Shown in pieces: positions 8,665-17,151 of a stretch of 35,162 nt of DNA. This DNA is from an uncultured Lachnospiraceae bacterium (GTDB taxonomy: Bacteria; Bacillota; Clostridia; Lachnospirales; Lachnospiraceae): assembly GCA_910589385.1 (NCBI GenBank), contig CAJUTU010000037.1:1-35162 (forward strand), in the 5' to 3' direction. The translations under genes were made by a program, and so were the position numbers. Numbering within the stretch: position 1 is the stretch's first letter; each line of letters begins with the position of its first letter. Below the pieces are notes generated by a model. It was not told the DNA's origin and did not search any database. It was given only the letters and a program-made list of their open reading frames with translations.

Positions 8665-10236
8665 TTATGTCTCAGTTTCAAAAATGTCCGGAATCCAGAC
8701 AACCTCTATGATCATTTTGTTTCGCTTTTCTGCCAAATCCACCGTATATACCAGATCCTTCCTCTCCACGGCATGAGACACATCGACGCCGTTGCATAAA
8801 ACCTTTACCGGCTCTTTCACCGAAAGAAATCCTATAACTCCCTGCTCGTGTATTACGGTTCACATGCAAGCACCTGATACCATGCAAATCCATTCTCATC
8901 CATTTCTGCCGTAAGAACTTCACTGCTGCCGCATATCCTTGCCGTCTGGTGAAAATAGTCATATATCCAGCACCTGCCGGATATATCGAGATCATATATA
9001 TCCGCCGGCGAAAATGTATATTCCTGCTTTCGGCCCGTAAGATCATAGACTAAGATCCCACCGCCCTTTTTCTCTTGTCCATGGGCCGCCACATTGGCCA
9101 GCTTCAATACCCCGGATTTCATAGGATCCGTAAACAGGCAGCCGCAGGCGGGTTTTGCCGCTCTCTCCATCATGAGTATCCTGCCGTCCAGATAGGCAAG
9201 CGGTTTTAATACTTCCGGGTCAGTCTCCCCAATCTTATCACTGAAATATACCGGACCGCCGCTGACAGCCCTCAACAGGCTGTGCTTCACGCAATCCTCG
9301 TGCTTCGTCCAGAACATATCCCAGTCACAACAATAGAATTCATTATGGTACAATGCATTATACGCATTCTGCAGCAAATGTTCCGCCAAACCACCGGATA
9401 TCACTTTTTCCCTTGATCTCTTTTATCATATTATGAAATCCGTCAGGAAATTTTTCTTTATCCGGCAGAAAATCAAAAAGCAGTTCCTCCTGTACGGAAA
9501 GCCATCCGTCATCAATCAGCATCCATCTTACCGGAACCTGTTTTTCAGCCTATTCCCCGGCCTTTTGACGGATCTTTTCTTCCGTAACATCGGTATAACA
9601 TGCATCCCAGCTGCACCAGCCCAGATAGCGGAACATTTCCGGGACCCGCCGTTCCTCTCTCATCCTGATGCCTTTGTATCCGGCTATCCACGCAAATGCT
9701 TTATGTATCGCTTCCGGTAATGCGGTTGCTTCTGCCAGAACATACAGCGGCTCCTCCACAAACTTTTGTACGCCCAGATGGGAAGTCATTTCCAGACAGA
9801 TCTCATCCTCGGTTCCTTTTGTCATATAGGTCTTAAATTCCCTGCCCGCCATCAATACCAGACAGGAACATCTGTCTTTGAACTTCAAAAAAGCCACCTG
9901 GGTATAGTCCGGGATCTCCTGGAACTTCTCAACAAACGCGGGGCTTGTCCACCATTCATTATACAGATACATTGCCGTGATTTTTTCAGGATGTTCTGAC
10001 ATTGGAAGATATATCCTGACCGGCCTTTCCATCCGAAGATTGAAATTCTCCCTGCAGGATTCATTTTTCATATCCAGCCGGAATTTTCCGACCCGGCATC
10101 CATCCTACGTCCTTTCTTCGACTTCAATATGAATGCCCTCCTGATCATAAACGCCTGTATCCCTGCCGAACTCTGCATGGATCACCCTGCCTTTTTGGCA
10201 ATGAATCTGGCACCTGATATTTTTCTTCTCTGCCAT
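8665..10236 (-). pseudogene. Broken GH36-like raffinose-synthase/Sip1 family gene
   Basis: The start is the ATG at 10236 (MAEKKNIRCQIH, with an AGGAGG site). The frame is cut by a TAG at 10105-10107, continues in the same frame with Sip1-type sequence including FRYLGWCSWDACY, and is cut again by a TAG at 9550-9552. It resumes in frame as EKQVPVRWMLIDDGW, then jumps near 9405-9415 into another frame with NAYNALYHNEFY and CDWDMFWT. A further frameshift near 8853 leads to an end at 8665. The middle of the family, including the segment that should carry the nucleophile Asp (KVDN-type motif), is missing. About 524 codons remain against roughly 700 expected. When intact it would have been a cytoplasmic alpha-galactoside-acting enzyme. 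The multiple lesions make function very unlikely. Confidence 0.9.
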
Positions 10237-10355
10237 ATCCGTTCCTCCTTTTGTTGTCAGTTTATAAAGCAAGTGGATTGCCTGCTGTCATCCGCAAAAC
10301 AGATTTCAAATACTGGCAATCCACACTCTTTTTTTATCAATCGTTTATTCCATGC

Positions 10356-10565
10356 TCATCCGGTCTTCGCAAACAGCGCGCATGTACCGCTTTTATGATA
10401 TCTTTCAATCACTTTTTCCAGACATTCACGATTTACATTTAAGTATTTTGCCTGACAGTCCAGGCACATATATTCCTTTGCCCCTCTGCAGAACATCTTC
10501 CGATGCAAGGCAATCTCATCAGACATCAGCCCTTTTTTGCATATCTTACAAACATGATCTGTCAC
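10356..10565 (-). CDS. Small Cys-rich putative zinc-binding protein
   Basis: A 69-aa protein of unknown function. It has a CxxC pair at Cys6/Cys9, Cys26, a second CxxC at Cys34/Cys37, then Cys48 and Cys62, an arrangement that suggests a zinc-ribbon fold. No membrane segment or signal peptide. Translation probably starts at the GTG at 10565, which overlaps the TGA of the GH27 gene (GTGA), so the two are likely translationally coupled. That coupling suggests a role linked to alpha-galactoside metabolism, perhaps regulatory; this is inference. Confidence 0.75.
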   Translation of the reverse strand: MTDHVCKICKKGLMSDEIALHRKMFCRGAKEYMCLDCQAKYLNVNRECLEKVIERYHKSGTCALFAKTG

Positions 10566-11716
10566 CTTTTAGGCACCACCTTACATCTGTAAACTTTAGC
10601 TCCATGTGCCGCCACGGTCTCTGAAAACATTTCTGTTCTCATACCTGCCGCCTTATGTTCCATACAATCATAAAATTCCAGCCCTTTTCCCGCGTGGGCG
10701 GTAAATCCTATATCATAAAAATCTACGGCAACTTTTGTCGGAACATCTCCCATATTAAACATAGCAACCGCGATGTCTCCATTGGATAAAAATTTTACCA
10801 GTGTAAACGCGTCCGGGCTGTTTGATTCACAGTTCACCTGGAAGGCCGCCCTGCATTCAACGTCCTGATTGATCGCAATCAGTTCCCGGTTCAGCAGGAT
10901 CTTTTTTGTTTCCTCCGTCAGATTTCTGACATCACATCCGATCATCAGCGGTGAGTTCATCATCACCCACAGCGCAAAGTGGGTCTGATATTCCTCATCG
11001 GAACATCCACCGGCAGAAATATATTCATTGCCGCCTTTCCCGTGCATACCGACTACCAGCATATCCATATCATTATGGCAGTAGGAGCCTGAAAATGCCT
11101 GCTTTTCGAGCTGGGAAAGGGCAATCTCTTTTATGGATGCCCAGGAATCATTGATATCGATGGTAGACCGGAACAGATGCGCGCCTGTTGAACGGATCCA
11201 GTCATGTACAGAATCTGTTCCCCACTGGCATGCGGAAAACACAATATCCCTGCCCGAATTCGCAAGCGCGATTCCCATTCTGCGGTACAGTGTTTTCCCA
11301 TCTTGATTCTGTGGTTTAAAACAATTATCATATTTCAGATAATCCACGCCCCAGTCGGCAAACTGTTTTGCATCTTCAAATTCATGCTCAAAGCTCCCAG
11401 GATAATCTGCACAGGTCCTGGTTCCGCAGCAGCTGTACATCCCGAATTTAAATCCCTTTTCATGAATGTAGTCTGCCAGAGCCTTTATTCCATTCGGGAA
11501 TTTCTCCGGGTCTGCCACAAGCTTTCCATCCTGGCCACGTTCTTTTAAGCTCCAGCAGTCGTCGATCACCACATATTCATACCCGGCCTCCAGAAGCCCT
11601 TGTTCTTTCATGGCGTCTACCGTTTCTTTTATCAGGTCTTCACTGATATTCTCTGTAAATGTATTCCACGAATTCCATCCCATAGGCGGAACCGCGCACA
11701 TCGCCTTTCTGCTCAT
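10562..11716 (-). CDS. GH27 family alpha-galactosidase, cytoplasmic
   Basis: A 384-aa (beta/alpha)8-barrel glycosidase without a signal peptide. Family motifs are PPMGWNSWNTF near the N-terminus, VIDDCW at about 50, the nucleophile Asp130 in YLKYDNC, and Asp187 in FRSTIDINDSW, which aligns with the acid/base Asp of GH27. The C-terminal part is the beta-sandwich typical of the family. It should release terminal alpha-linked galactose from imported oligosaccharides. GGAGGAG precedes the ATG at 11716. It follows a broken yesL gene by 27 nt and overlaps the small Cys-rich gene by 4 nt. It is the one intact hydrolase among broken neighbours. Confidence 0.93.
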   Translation of the reverse strand: MSRKAMCAVPPMGWNSWNTFTENISEDLIKETVDAMKEQGLLEAGYEYVVIDDCWSLKERGQDGKLVADPEKFPNGIKALADYIHEKGFKFGMYSCCGTRTCADYPGSFEHEFEDAKQFADWGVDYLKYDNCFKPQNQDGKTLYRRMGIALANSGRDIVFSACQWGTDSVHDWIRSTGAHLFRSTIDINDSWASIKEIALSQLEKQAFSGSYCHNDMDMLVVGMHGKGGNEYISAGGCSDEEYQTHFALWVMMNSPLMIGCDVRNLTEETKKILLNRELIAINQDVECRAAFQVNCESNSPDAFTLVKFLSNGDIAVAMFNMGDVPTKVAVDFYDIGFTAHAGKGLEFYDCMEHKAAGMRTEMFSETVAAHGAKVYRCKVVPKR

Positions 11717-11743
11717 CTTTTTATCTCCTCCATACTTATTTTC

Positions 11744-12131
11744 CTAAAGTCCCTTAAATTGCGGCATCAACATCTTTCCTGTGATATAGGCAATCAATCC
11801 AAATCCAAAAAATGCACCGATAAACGCATAGGCAGGCCTGTAAGTCGATACATCCCAGCACCATGATCCCGGCAAACGCAAGCCAATACAAAGTTGCCCG
11901 GACAACGTTTTTTCGGAATCCTTTCACGTACTCTTTCAGCGGATTGATTCCGTCTTCTGCATTTAACATCGCGAAAACCGAATGGTACATCGCGGTCTGG
12001 GCCGCCCCGATCGTAACAACCGGAATACAGCTTAACACAAACAATACATTGTGTGCAATCATTGTACCACATTTTGTCATGATTCTTCCAAAAAAACTGT
12101 CGTTTCCTAAAAACCCACCTACTGCATTCAT
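11744..12131 (-). pseudogene. Truncated YesL/DUF624 membrane protein gene
   Basis: The ATG at 12131 is preceded by AAGGAG. The first about 100 codons give a typical YesL start: NDSFFGRIMTKCG, a membrane segment with IPVVTIGAAQTAMYHSVF, and the KGFRKN motif. After GCIDL the original frame becomes Cys/Trp-rich nonsense and stops at 11754. Another frame from about 11845 encodes a second hydrophobic segment and YITGKMLMPQFKGL, ending with TAG at 11744. This looks like an internal deletion with frameshift. The tail may derive from a different membrane protein. YesL proteins usually have about 200 residues and accompany sugar ABC systems of this kind. Confidence 0.75.
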
Positions 12132-12309
12132 TTTATTCTCCTTTTTCCCTTTAAGACTCTTTTCTTTTATTAAGAGTTTTTTCTTTATATGCATGCATAA
12201 AAAAATCATTTACTCTGGTAATAGTATATAAGGAAAAAGGCTTCAAAAAAATAACCCTATAAAAGCATTATATGAGAATTTGGATATGTCAAAATCGCAG
12301 ATTATATGG

Positions 12310-12315
12310 TACAAT
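12310..12315 (+). promoter_or_regulatory. Extended -10 promoter element of the AraC-type gene
   Basis: TGGTACAAT gives an extended -10 (TACAAT at 12310-12315) about 33 nt before the AraC start; the -35 is poor, as expected for extended -10 promoters. The rest of the shared intergenic segment 12132-12347 contains an imperfect hairpin (ACTCTT with AAGAGT, about 12155-12182) in the yesL leader and nothing else I can support. Confidence 0.5.
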
Positions 12316-12347
12316 GAAAACATATCAACTACGCGGGGGATGATCGT

Positions 12348-13253
12348 ATGCATACTGTCAAATATACAAACAGCGGTGATTTTAAATGTCTGGAAGATTT
12401 GAGGGACGCCTCTATGGAAATTACTCTGGTGCATATGGGAAGGGAAGAATGCAAGCCTTATCACGCATTCTCCGGCACCCGTGACGAGTATATCATTCAT
12501 TTTATCATATCCGGCTCTGTTTTTTATTCAGCCAATGGCAATACATGGCCCCTTGGCCCCGGACAAATGTTTTTGATCTGCCCGGATGAGCCGGTTGTTT
12601 ACTGTGCGGACACGAATGACCCATGGACTTATGCATGGGTCGGTTTCAATGGTTCGAATATAGATACCGTATTGAAGCATTGCGGCTTCTCAAAAAAGCA
12701 TCTGGTCCTTCCGGCCCCTGCCCTGGAAGAATATATAGACTGTTTCCATGATTTATTTGAACATATCTCTTTAAATTTTTCCAATGGACTTTACAGATAG
12801 TCCATCCTCCTGAAACTCCTGGCGGTCCTGTCTGACCATCACACCCATCTTGTTCTTGACGGCAAACAGGAGCAGATATGCTATGGGGATAATGCATATG
12901 TCAATCTTGCAATTGATTACATGAATGAAATGTATATGCAGGGGATCGGGGTATCTGATATTGCGGAGCATATCGGAATCACCCGGTCCCACCTAAATCA
13001 TGCCTTCCAAAAAGAATTGAATCTTTCTGTACAGAAATTTCTGATTGATTTTCGTATGCATAAAGCTGCCAATCTTCTTGTCAGCACCGCCATGTCAGTC
13101 AAAGAAGTTTCAAATGAAGTGGGCTATCATGACCATCTCGTGTTCTCTAAAGCATTTAAGAAAAAGTTTGGAATGAGCCCCAAAAATTACCGTGCTTATG
13201 CGGATGAACCGGAAATGCGGAAAAAACGGCCTGGAGATCTGAACGAAACATAG
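12348..13253 (+). pseudogene. AraC family regulator interrupted by one in-frame TAG
   Basis: The plus-strand frame from 12348 encodes an N-terminal cupin-like sensor domain (motifs EYIIHFIISG and PGQMFLICPDEP) and runs into TAG at 12798-12800. The same frame continues without any shift as SILLKLLAVLSDHH and then a full two-HTH AraC domain ending at 13253. A single change, most simply CAG to TAG, would explain the break; total length would be 301 residues, normal for the family. It is divergent from the yesL-GH27 unit and would be expected to control it. Without suppression the product lacks its DNA-binding domain. The downstream part could start at the ATG at 12921, but no good ribosome site is visible. 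Confidence 0.8.
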
Positions 13254-13315
13254 AAAAGCGGAGGGAACGGCCATCCATTAAAAGTATACATGATGTGCTC
13301 ACTAATTTAACAGCA

Positions 13316-14083
13316 TCAAATATATAACTCGTTTCCTTTTCTTGTTGAGCAGGCCTTTTTTATTGCTAATGCTGCGACAGAAACCATCGCTCCGTTCACT
13401 TTACGGGCTGACTGCGGGCATTGTACAACGCAACGCATACATGAAATACATTTTTTTCCGTCTGCCACTTTCAGATTCTCTTTACCGATCGCCTGTGCCG
13501 GACACTGTTTGGCACAAAGACCGCAGTTTGTACAGTCTTTATTCGCTTTTGGAACCAAACCGGCTCCGCCTGCTTTTTTATAAGGACGTTTTCCTGGAAT
13601 CTGCGGTGTGGAAAATCCGGTTGGACCGCTATATATTTTGTCTAAAATTTTTTTCGCATAACTGTTTAACTCACTCTTGTCCTTCGTATCTGGTCTGCCT
13701 GCCGCATACTGGTGCATGATAGAATGCTCTGCAATGGCTGCAATAGCTGCAATGACCTTAAAGCCGCTTTTTTCTGCAGCATCATTTAATTCGATCAAGG
13801 TATCCTCATATGCCCTGTTGCCATATACACAGACAATGACACATGGGATATGATTACCATGAATGTCAGAAATTCTTTGGATGGCAAGGCTTGGCACACG
13901 TCCTCCATAAGAGGGCACTGCAATCATTGCAATATCATCTTTTTCTAAGCGAAGTGAAGAAAAGTCTGTTTCCGCATTGGATAAATCAATTTTATTCACA
14001 GGCATCCCCCACGCTTTAGTTATCATTTCTACAACTCTGCCTGTTCCTCCTGTCGGGCTGAAAACAATTTGTGAAACCTTCAT
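13316..14083 (-). CDS. EFR1-type flavodoxin/ferredoxin protein
   Basis: A 255-aa soluble redox protein. Residues 1-150 form a flavodoxin-like domain with the FMN phosphate loop SPTGGT at 9-14. The C-terminal part carries two 4Fe-4S sites, Cys184-187-190-194 (CTNCGLCAKQCP) and Cys212-215-218-222 (CISCMRCVVQCP). Proteins of this family are presumed to shuttle electrons between flavin and iron-sulfur partners; the specific partner is unknown. An AGGAGG site precedes the ATG at 14083. It is divergent from an Rrf2 regulator, and its promoter is bracketed by a repeated 12-mer, so iron-sulfur or redox-responsive repression is likely. Confidence 0.9.
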   Translation of the reverse strand: MKVSQIVFSPTGGTGRVVEMITKAWGMPVNKIDLSNAETDFSSLRLEKDDIAMIAVPSYGGRVPSLAIQRISDIHGNHIPCVIVCVYGNRAYEDTLIELNDAAEKSGFKVIAAIAAIAEHSIMHQYAAGRPDTKDKSELNSYAKKILDKIYSGPTGFSTPQIPGKRPYKKAGGAGLVPKANKDCTNCGLCAKQCPAQAIGKENLKVADGKKCISCMRCVVQCPQSARKVNGAMVSVAALAIKKACSTRKGNELYI

Positions 14084-14105
14084 ATTTGCACCTCCTGTAA
14101 TTTTT

Positions 14106-14156
14106 AGATTTACACCATCATATCAAAGTCATAGTGTAATGTCAAGATTTACACCA
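14106..14156. promoter_or_regulatory. Paired 12-bp direct repeat operator in the Rrf2/EFR1 divergent promoter
   Basis: AGATTTACACCA occurs exactly at 14106-14117 and again at 14145-14156, 39 bp apart. The copies bracket the EFR1 promoter, and the second overlaps the -35 of the Rrf2 gene. The geometry suits binding of the divergently encoded Rrf2 regulator for both autoregulation and control of the redox protein; the binding itself is inferred. Confidence 0.7.
14117..14145 (-). promoter_or_regulatory. Promoter of the EFR1 gene
   Basis: On the minus strand: -35 TTGACA (14140-14145), exactly 17 nt, -10 TATGAT (14117-14122). It is a near-consensus promoter placed between two copies of the AGATTTACACCA repeat, about 35 nt from the start codon. 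Confidence 0.8.
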
Positions 14157-14176
14157 ATGCGGATATGTGATACAAT
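14148..14176 (+). promoter_or_regulatory. Promoter of the Rrf2 regulator gene
   Basis: -35 TTTACA (14148-14153), 17-nt spacer, -10 TACAAT (14171-14176). The -35 lies inside the second operator repeat, which implies that the regulator can shut off its own promoter. Confidence 0.75.
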
Positions 14177-14199
14177 CTGACATGGAAAGGAGAAATGCC

Positions 14200-14640
14200 A
14201 TGCACATCAGTACAAAATGTTCCGTTGCCGTTCATTGTCTTATTTTTATTTTTGAATACGGAGATACACAAAAAGTAACCAGCGACCTTTTATCATTATC
14301 TACTGGAATCAACCCTGTTACGATCCGAAAGATCATAAGCTCATTGAAAAAAGATGGTATACTATCTGTTAAATTTGGAACAGGCGGTACAACGTTGAAT
14401 TGTCCGCCAAACGAAATAACTTTATATCGCATATGCAAGGCTATAGAACCTGATTTCGTTTCTAAGCTTATTGGCATTCACTCGCTGCCCTCTCCGTTAT
14501 GTCCTGTTGGAAAAAGTATCCATAATGTGTTGGATTGTTCTTATCAGAAAATCAGCAATGATTTATGCGAAAGTCTGAAAAACATCACATTTGAAAACAT
14601 CATTTCTGATTATCGCCAAATTCAAAATAAGAACAAATAA
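14200..14640 (+). CDS. Rrf2 family transcriptional regulator
   Basis: A 146-aa regulator with an N-terminal winged HTH (about residues 5-65; MHISTKCSVAVHCL start, then VTSDLLSLSTGINPVTIRKII). Cysteines in the C-terminal half (SPLCPVG and LDCSYQ) could contribute to iron-sulfur binding as in IscR/NsrR relatives, although the canonical three-Cys spacing is not clear. The ATG at 14200 was chosen because AAAGGAGAA lies just upstream; an in-frame GTG at 14167 lies before the -10 and is excluded. It is divergent from the EFR1 gene and probably represses both promoters. Confidence 0.9.
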   Translation: MHISTKCSVAVHCLIFIFEYGDTQKVTSDLLSLSTGINPVTIRKIISSLKKDGILSVKFGTGGTTLNCPPNEITLYRICKAIEPDFVSKLIGIHSLPSPLCPVGKSIHNVLDCSYQKISNDLCESLKNITFENIISDYRQIQNKNK

Positions 14641-14644
14641 GTTT

Positions 14645-14777
14645 TTACTGAAAAATCCATGTAAGCCGCACACCGCAGATTCCGATGACCGCAAAGGCCG
14701 CCGGAATGAAAGAAACGCCAGAGCCCCTCAGATAGCCAGACAAGCCTTCCTGCGCAAAGCTGAACAGATACAACAGA
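14645..14777 (-). pseudogene. C-terminal scrap of a MATE family efflux transporter
   Basis: The minus strand encodes FSFAQEGLSGYLRGSGVS followed by a hydrophobic stretch ending GICGVRLTWIF. This matches the conserved MATE segment (Q-E-x-L-S-G-Y-L-R-G, then GICGLR-x-x-W) from the C-terminal half of these multidrug/Na+ antiporters. Only about 44 codons remain; no start, no other membrane segments. The upstream boundary lies near 14777 in an AT-rich run. It is a relic that shows earlier rearrangement of the stretch between the Rrf2 gene and the GH3 pseudogene. Confidence 0.7.
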
Positions 14778-14809
14778 ATTTTTGAATTTTTAGAAATTTT
14801 GAAAAATTC

Positions 14810-15001
14810 TTGACAAAAAAATCTATTTGGTAGAATACTATTAAAGGAGAGTCCTGCCAATAAATGGACGTTCAAAAAGCGTTAGCGTCGCTGCGGTGAC
14901 ACTACATTCAAGGACTATGGCAACATAGTCCTTGAAATATTTTACAGGAGAATTTTATGACACAGTTACCATTAGAAGTTTACTGCCTGTCAGTGCATTA
15001 A
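14810..15001 (+). promoter_or_regulatory. Orphan leader: promoter, 11-aa leader ORF, hairpin and truncated downstream ORF
   Basis: A TTGACA (14810-14815) with a weak -10 near 14831-14839 is followed by AAAGGAG and a short frame MDVQKALASLR with its stop at 14897-14899. Then comes a perfect 11-bp stem (14907-14917 with 14926-14936), and CAGGAG before the ATG at 14957. That frame, MTQLPLEVYCLSVH, stops after 14 codons at 15001. The arrangement copies that of attenuated resistance genes (leader peptide, hairpin, main gene), but the main gene is gone or truncated. I do not recognise the family. Confidence 0.45.
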
Positions 15002-15031
15002 ATGATTTTAGAGAATATCAGATAACCAAAG

Positions 15032-15068
15032 AAGGGGCTATCTATTTCCCGACAGCCCCTTCCCTTTT
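15032..15068. terminator. Bidirectional intrinsic terminator
   Basis: An 8-bp GC-rich stem AAGGGGCT (15032-15039) pairs with AGCCCCTT (15054-15061), followed by CCCTTTT on the plus strand and CTTTGG on the minus strand. It can end the orphan leader transcript from the left and the GH3 transcript from the right. Confidence 0.7.
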
Positions 15069-15118
15069 GATTTTCCTCTTTATCTTATCTCTTCCAGACC
15101 TTCGATTTCAGAAGATGG

Positions 15119-17151
15119 CTACTCTACGATTCCGCTCTCCACAATTATTTTCGCTGCCCTTTTCTTTTTTCCACGGATGATCAGTCCGGCTGCCAGCAAT
15201 ACGATCACAACATCTGCCGCGATCAATATTTTCATCCAGCCCGGCATCTTGTACACATAGGTATACGCTCCGGCATCACTGTTCACGACCGTATACAGGA
15301 TGTTATGGCTTGCCCTGCGCATTGCCTGCTTTGCGGTATTGCTCGTATCGGTCGGCATATCGCCTGTGGTGGAGAGCATCAGATCATTTCCCGCGCGGAT
15401 GCCTTGATCCACATTCATGTACGCAGCTCCGTCATAATCCGTGATCACCATGCCGCGGCCCCCCCATTCGTCACGCAGCACCATCTGGAGCAAAGTGGAA
15501 TTTGCGCCGCACCAGGTCGTCCCAAGTCGGTTGAACGCGGACATCATGGCTGTTGCGCCTCCTTCTTTTACTGCGGTTTCAAATGGCTTTAAGTAGATTT
15601 CCCTCATAGACTGCTCGTTTGCCCATACTGCGATCCCTGCACGGCTCGTTTCCTGGTCGTTCATTGCAAAGTGTTTTAGATAACAGTACTTGCCGTAATC
15701 CCGGATCGCGGATACCTCTGCCTCCGCCATTTCTCCGGATAGGTATGCGTCCTCGGAATAATATTCAAAGTTCCTTCCTCCGAACGGAGAACGGTGGATA
15801 TTCATTGCCGGCGCGTAAATTCCGTCGATCGCGTATGCGTCTGCCTCGGCCGCAAGGGATTCTCCCATCGCGCGTGCCAGCTCCCGGTTCCATGTGCTGG
15901 CCAGTACGACCTCCGTAACATGAGTCACGCCGGATTCCCCGTTTACGATGGCATTAATTCCGGCAGGCCCGTCCACATCTGAGGTTGCGCCTTTATTGAT
16001 AGATTTCAGAGCGGAGGTCTTATAACCACCCATTCCAATCAGACGTCTCATATCCTTCACTGACAGCTGTTCCAAAAATTCATCCCATTTTTCATCCTCA
16101 TAATCCAGTCCTGCCATATCTGCAAATGAGATGCCATTTCTTCGATCGGAATTTCCAGAGTGATGGTCTGTGCCCCGCCTGCCTCCAAAAGCTCTGTCTT
16201 GTCAAATGCCCCCAAAACTACATGGGATTTTTCAACCCTGCCCTCTTCGTAAGGAGCCGTATAATACACCTGCACAATGTCCTTGCCCGCGGTGTCTCCG
16301 GTATTTGTCACTTCTACTTCCATGGAGACTTTTTCCGCGTCCGTCTTGAAGGATTTTATTTCCTGAGAAAATTCCGTATAGCTGAGGCCGTATCCAAAGG
16401 GATATTGTACTGCCTCACGGTATGCCGCTTCGTCACATTCTCCAGTCTCGTTGTCAACATATCTGGTCTCATAATAGCGGTATCCTACATAGATTCCTTC
16501 TGCGTATTCTACATAAAAGGCATCTTCCGAATCGGAATACCGGAAGTCCCCAAAGTTCGCGAAGGACGGAGCGCTTGTGGCATCATAGGCAAAGGTATCA
16601 ACAACCGCGCCGGACGGATTGATCTCTCCGCTCAGTACTTTTCCCACGGATTCAAATCCTGTTTTTCCCGGGTCTCCGATCCAGAGTACCGCGTCCACGC
16701 CTTCCTCATCGGCAAATCCCAGCTCCATGGTATTGGCTGCATTGATCAGGACAACAACATGTTCAAAGTTCTCTTTCGCCATTGCCAGCAGGTCTTCTTC
16801 CTTTGAAGTGATCTCCAGCATGTGGCGTCCCTCATCCCCGTCCAAAGTCCCCATATTCGTCACCAGATCGCTGGCTTCTCCGCCCGGCCTTGCGATAAAC
16901 ACTACCGCGGTATCGGAAAATGCTTTTGCGCCTTCCAATAATTCGGCCGGATACTGGTCTATACCTGCTTCATATAGATGCAAATCCGGCTGGAACCCGG
17001 TGAGCGGTCCCGCATTGATCCGTTCAAACTCCAGCTCCGCATAAAACTTTGTCAAGTCCTCATTCACAGTAAAGCCTGCGTTTTCCAGCCCCTTCTGCAC
17101 CGTAATGTTCTCGTCCGCGTTTCCGCCTCCAGAGCCTGTCCCTGAGCCGCC
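15119..17151 (-). pseudogene. Broken GH3 beta-glucosidase of the permuted-domain type
   Basis: On the minus strand the GH3 C-domain comes first (ADENITVQKGLENAGF, later YPFGYGLSYTEF and a fibronectin-III-like part). Then comes the TIM-barrel domain with DVDGPAGINA, KHFAMNDQET and the nucleophile Asp in MVITDYDGA. A membrane segment (ILIAADVVIVLLAAGLII) and a basic tail ending in TAG at 15119 finish it. This reversed order is known from Ruminococcus/Butyrivibrio-type beta-glucosidases. The two parts lie in different frames that meet near 16060-16117 (IPIEEMAS against ISFADMAGLDYEDEKW), with the linker missing, so an internal deletion plus frameshift is likely. The N-terminus is also lost and is fused to the GPH gene near 17150. 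About 677 codons remain of some 900. Confidence 0.85.

Noticed and set aside
8508..8702. 65-residue N-terminal extension of the sensor kinase
   Set aside because: It overlaps the tail of the GH36-like remnant and the promoter at 8605-8633 and lacks a ribosome site; the ATG at 8507 fits better.
8678..9046. 122-aa minus-strand reading frame
   Set aside because: Its Arg-rich product is an out-of-phase reading of the GH36-like remnant and shows no family sequence.
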